Positions 14,092-15,055 of a stretch of DNA of 15,055 nt are shown here, in pieces. The DNA is taken from contig JAEXZL010000120.1 in the NCBI GenBank assembly GCA_023451395.1, positions 1-15,055 on the forward strand, given 5' to 3'. The notes below the pieces were generated by a model, which worked only from the letters and a program-made list of their open reading frames with translations, searched no databases and was not told the DNA's origin. The position numbers and the translations under genes are program-made. How positions within the stretch are numbered: the first letter of the stretch is position 1; every line of letters begins with the position of its first letter. Source of the stretch: Bacillota bacterium (GTDB lineage Bacteria; Bacillota; Clostridia; Clostridiales; Clostridiaceae).

Positions 14092-15055
14092 ATGAATAAC
14101 CTGATAGAAACCTTAGCTAAAGAGCTTAACATCAGCTTAAAGCAGGTTGAAAGTGTAATAGAATTATTAGACGAGGGAAATACTGTTCCATTTATAGCAA
14201 GATATAGAAAAGAAAAAACTGGTGGGCTAACTGATGAGGTCCTTAGAAATTTTAGCGAGAGATTAGAGTATCTTAGAAATTTAAATCAAAGAAAAGAAGA
14301 TGTTACAAGGCTCATTGAAGAGCAAGGAAAGCTTACAGAGGAATTATCTAACAAGCTTAATAGAGCAGAAACCTTGACAGAAGTTGAGGACATTTATAGG
14401 CCCTACAAGCCTAAAAAGAGAACAAGGGCTACCATTGCGGTGGAAAAAGGATTAAAGCCTCTAGCAGAGCTCATCTATAATGGGAAGCTCACTGGGGAAT
14501 TAGAAGAAGCAGCAAAGGAATACCTTAATGAAGAAAAGGGAGTAGTTAGTGTAGAGGATGCAATTTTAGGTGCTCAGGATATAATAAGTGAGATAATATC
14601 CGATGATGCAGAGATTAGAAAATGGATACGTTCCTACATAAAAAGAGAAGGCTTCATAGAAACAAAGGGCTCTTCAAAGGAGAGCACTCCTTATGAAATG
14701 TATTATGATTACAGAGAAGCGGTAAAATTTATACCATCTCATAGAATCCTTGCTATAAACAGAGGAGAAAAGGAAAAGGTTCTTTCTGTTAAAATTACCT
14801 GTGACGAAGAGAGAATATTACAGTATATAGGGGGTAGAGTTTTAAAAGGCCCAGAGGCTTCTAAAGGAATCATTGAAAAAGCAATTAAGGATTCTTTGAA
14901 GCGTCTTATATATCCATCTGTTGAGAGAGAAATCCGAGGTGAACTAACTGAAAAAGGAGAAGAAGGTGCTATAACTATTTTTAAGGCAAACCTAAAAGCT
15001 CTTCTGCTTCAGTCACCTATTAAAGGAAAAAGGATAATGGGCTATGACCCAGGCT
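14092..15055 (+). CDS. tex: Tex-family RNA-binding transcription accessory protein (5' part)
   Basis: The first 321 codons of a gene that runs off the right edge; Tex proteins are usually about 720 residues, so somewhat under half is here. It starts MNNLIETLAKELNI at the ATG at 14092, after AAGGAAGGTG (about 14078-14086). The N-terminal helical domain carries the hallmark GNTVPFIARYRKEKTGGL, followed by DIYRPYKPKKRTRA. The last residues visible, MGYDPG (316-321), are the beginning of the YqgF/RNase H-like domain, with Asp319 at its conserved acidic position. The helix-hairpin-helix and S1 domains would follow outside the window. Tex proteins bind nucleic acid and affect transcription, and in some species toxin expression. 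No frameshift is seen in this part. It is divergent from the peptidase gene. Confidence 0.95.
   Translation, partial: MNNLIETLAKELNISLKQVESVIELLDEGNTVPFIARYRKEKTGGLTDEVLRNFSERLEYLRNLNQRKEDVTRLIEEQGKLTEELSNKLNRAETLTEVEDIYRPYKPKKRTRATIAVEKGLKPLAELIYNGKLTGELEEAAKEYLNEEKGVVSVEDAILGAQDIISEIISDDAEIRKWIRSYIKREGFIETKGSSKESTPYEMYYDYREAVKFIPSHRILAINRGEKEKVLSVKITCDEERILQYIGGRVLKGPEASKGIIEKAIKDSLKRLIYPSVEREIRGELTEKGEEGAITIFKANLKALLLQSPIKGKRIMGYDPG

Noticed and set aside
1..15055. CRISPR array, insertion sequence, prophage or transfer island
   Set aside because: No spaced direct repeats, transposase, integrase or phage genes were found, and gene content and base use look uniform apart from the RNA genes.

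Overview
The window looks like a chromosomal segment of a low-GC Firmicute of the class Clostridia, most likely Clostridium sensu stricto. Codons are strongly A/T-ending (AGA, ATA, TTA), Shine-Dalgarno sites are strong, promoters are sigma-A-like, and a SAM-I riboswitch sits upstream of metK. The block recD2 / comFC / raiA-type RNA / hpf / secA / prfB also fits. No species is claimed. There is no sign of IS elements, phage genes or CRISPR. This is mostly housekeeping DNA with several RNA-level control elements.

Layout. (1) 1-1555: tRNA-Tyr with its hairpin, then a SAM-I (S-box) riboswitch with mutually exclusive antiterminator and terminator, then metK and its terminator. An unusual perfect hairpin lies between the metK Shine-Dalgarno and AUG. 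(2) 1594-3613: an unrecognised exported, C-terminally anchored protein converges on nagA (minus strand) across a shared bidirectional terminator. (3) 3669-7695: a forward operon of recD2, a divergent ComFA-like protein that has lost most helicase motifs, and comFC. (4) 7669-7939: a structured, relatively G+C-rich noncoding RNA, called as the raiA motif. It has its own strong promoter inside the 3' end of comFC and a perfect 17-bp terminator. (5) 8081-12630: hpf (long form), secA with an extended -10 promoter, and prfB with its programmed +1 frameshift. The first 26 codons of prfB lie in a different frame from the rest. (6) 12632-15055: an M28-type metallopeptidase on the minus strand, divergent from a tex gene that runs off the right edge.

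How the genes work together. metK makes SAM, and SAM should shut off metK through the riboswitch. The recD2-comF segment links DNA repair with the competence/DNA-uptake locus. hpf, secA and prfB serve ribosome hibernation, protein export and translation termination, and prfB is set to autoregulate by frameshifting. The raiA-type RNA lies between the comF and hpf transcripts and can be made both from its own promoter and by read-through from recD2-comFC.

The points most worth a second look are the motif-stripped ComFA-like protein at 6020-7042, the raiA-type RNA and its promoter at 7669-7939, and the hairpin-filled spacer before metK at 296-336. Several start codons were moved from the longest open frame to the ATG that has a real Shine-Dalgarno: the exported protein to 1679, nagA to 3613, recD2 to 3774 and prfB to 11451.
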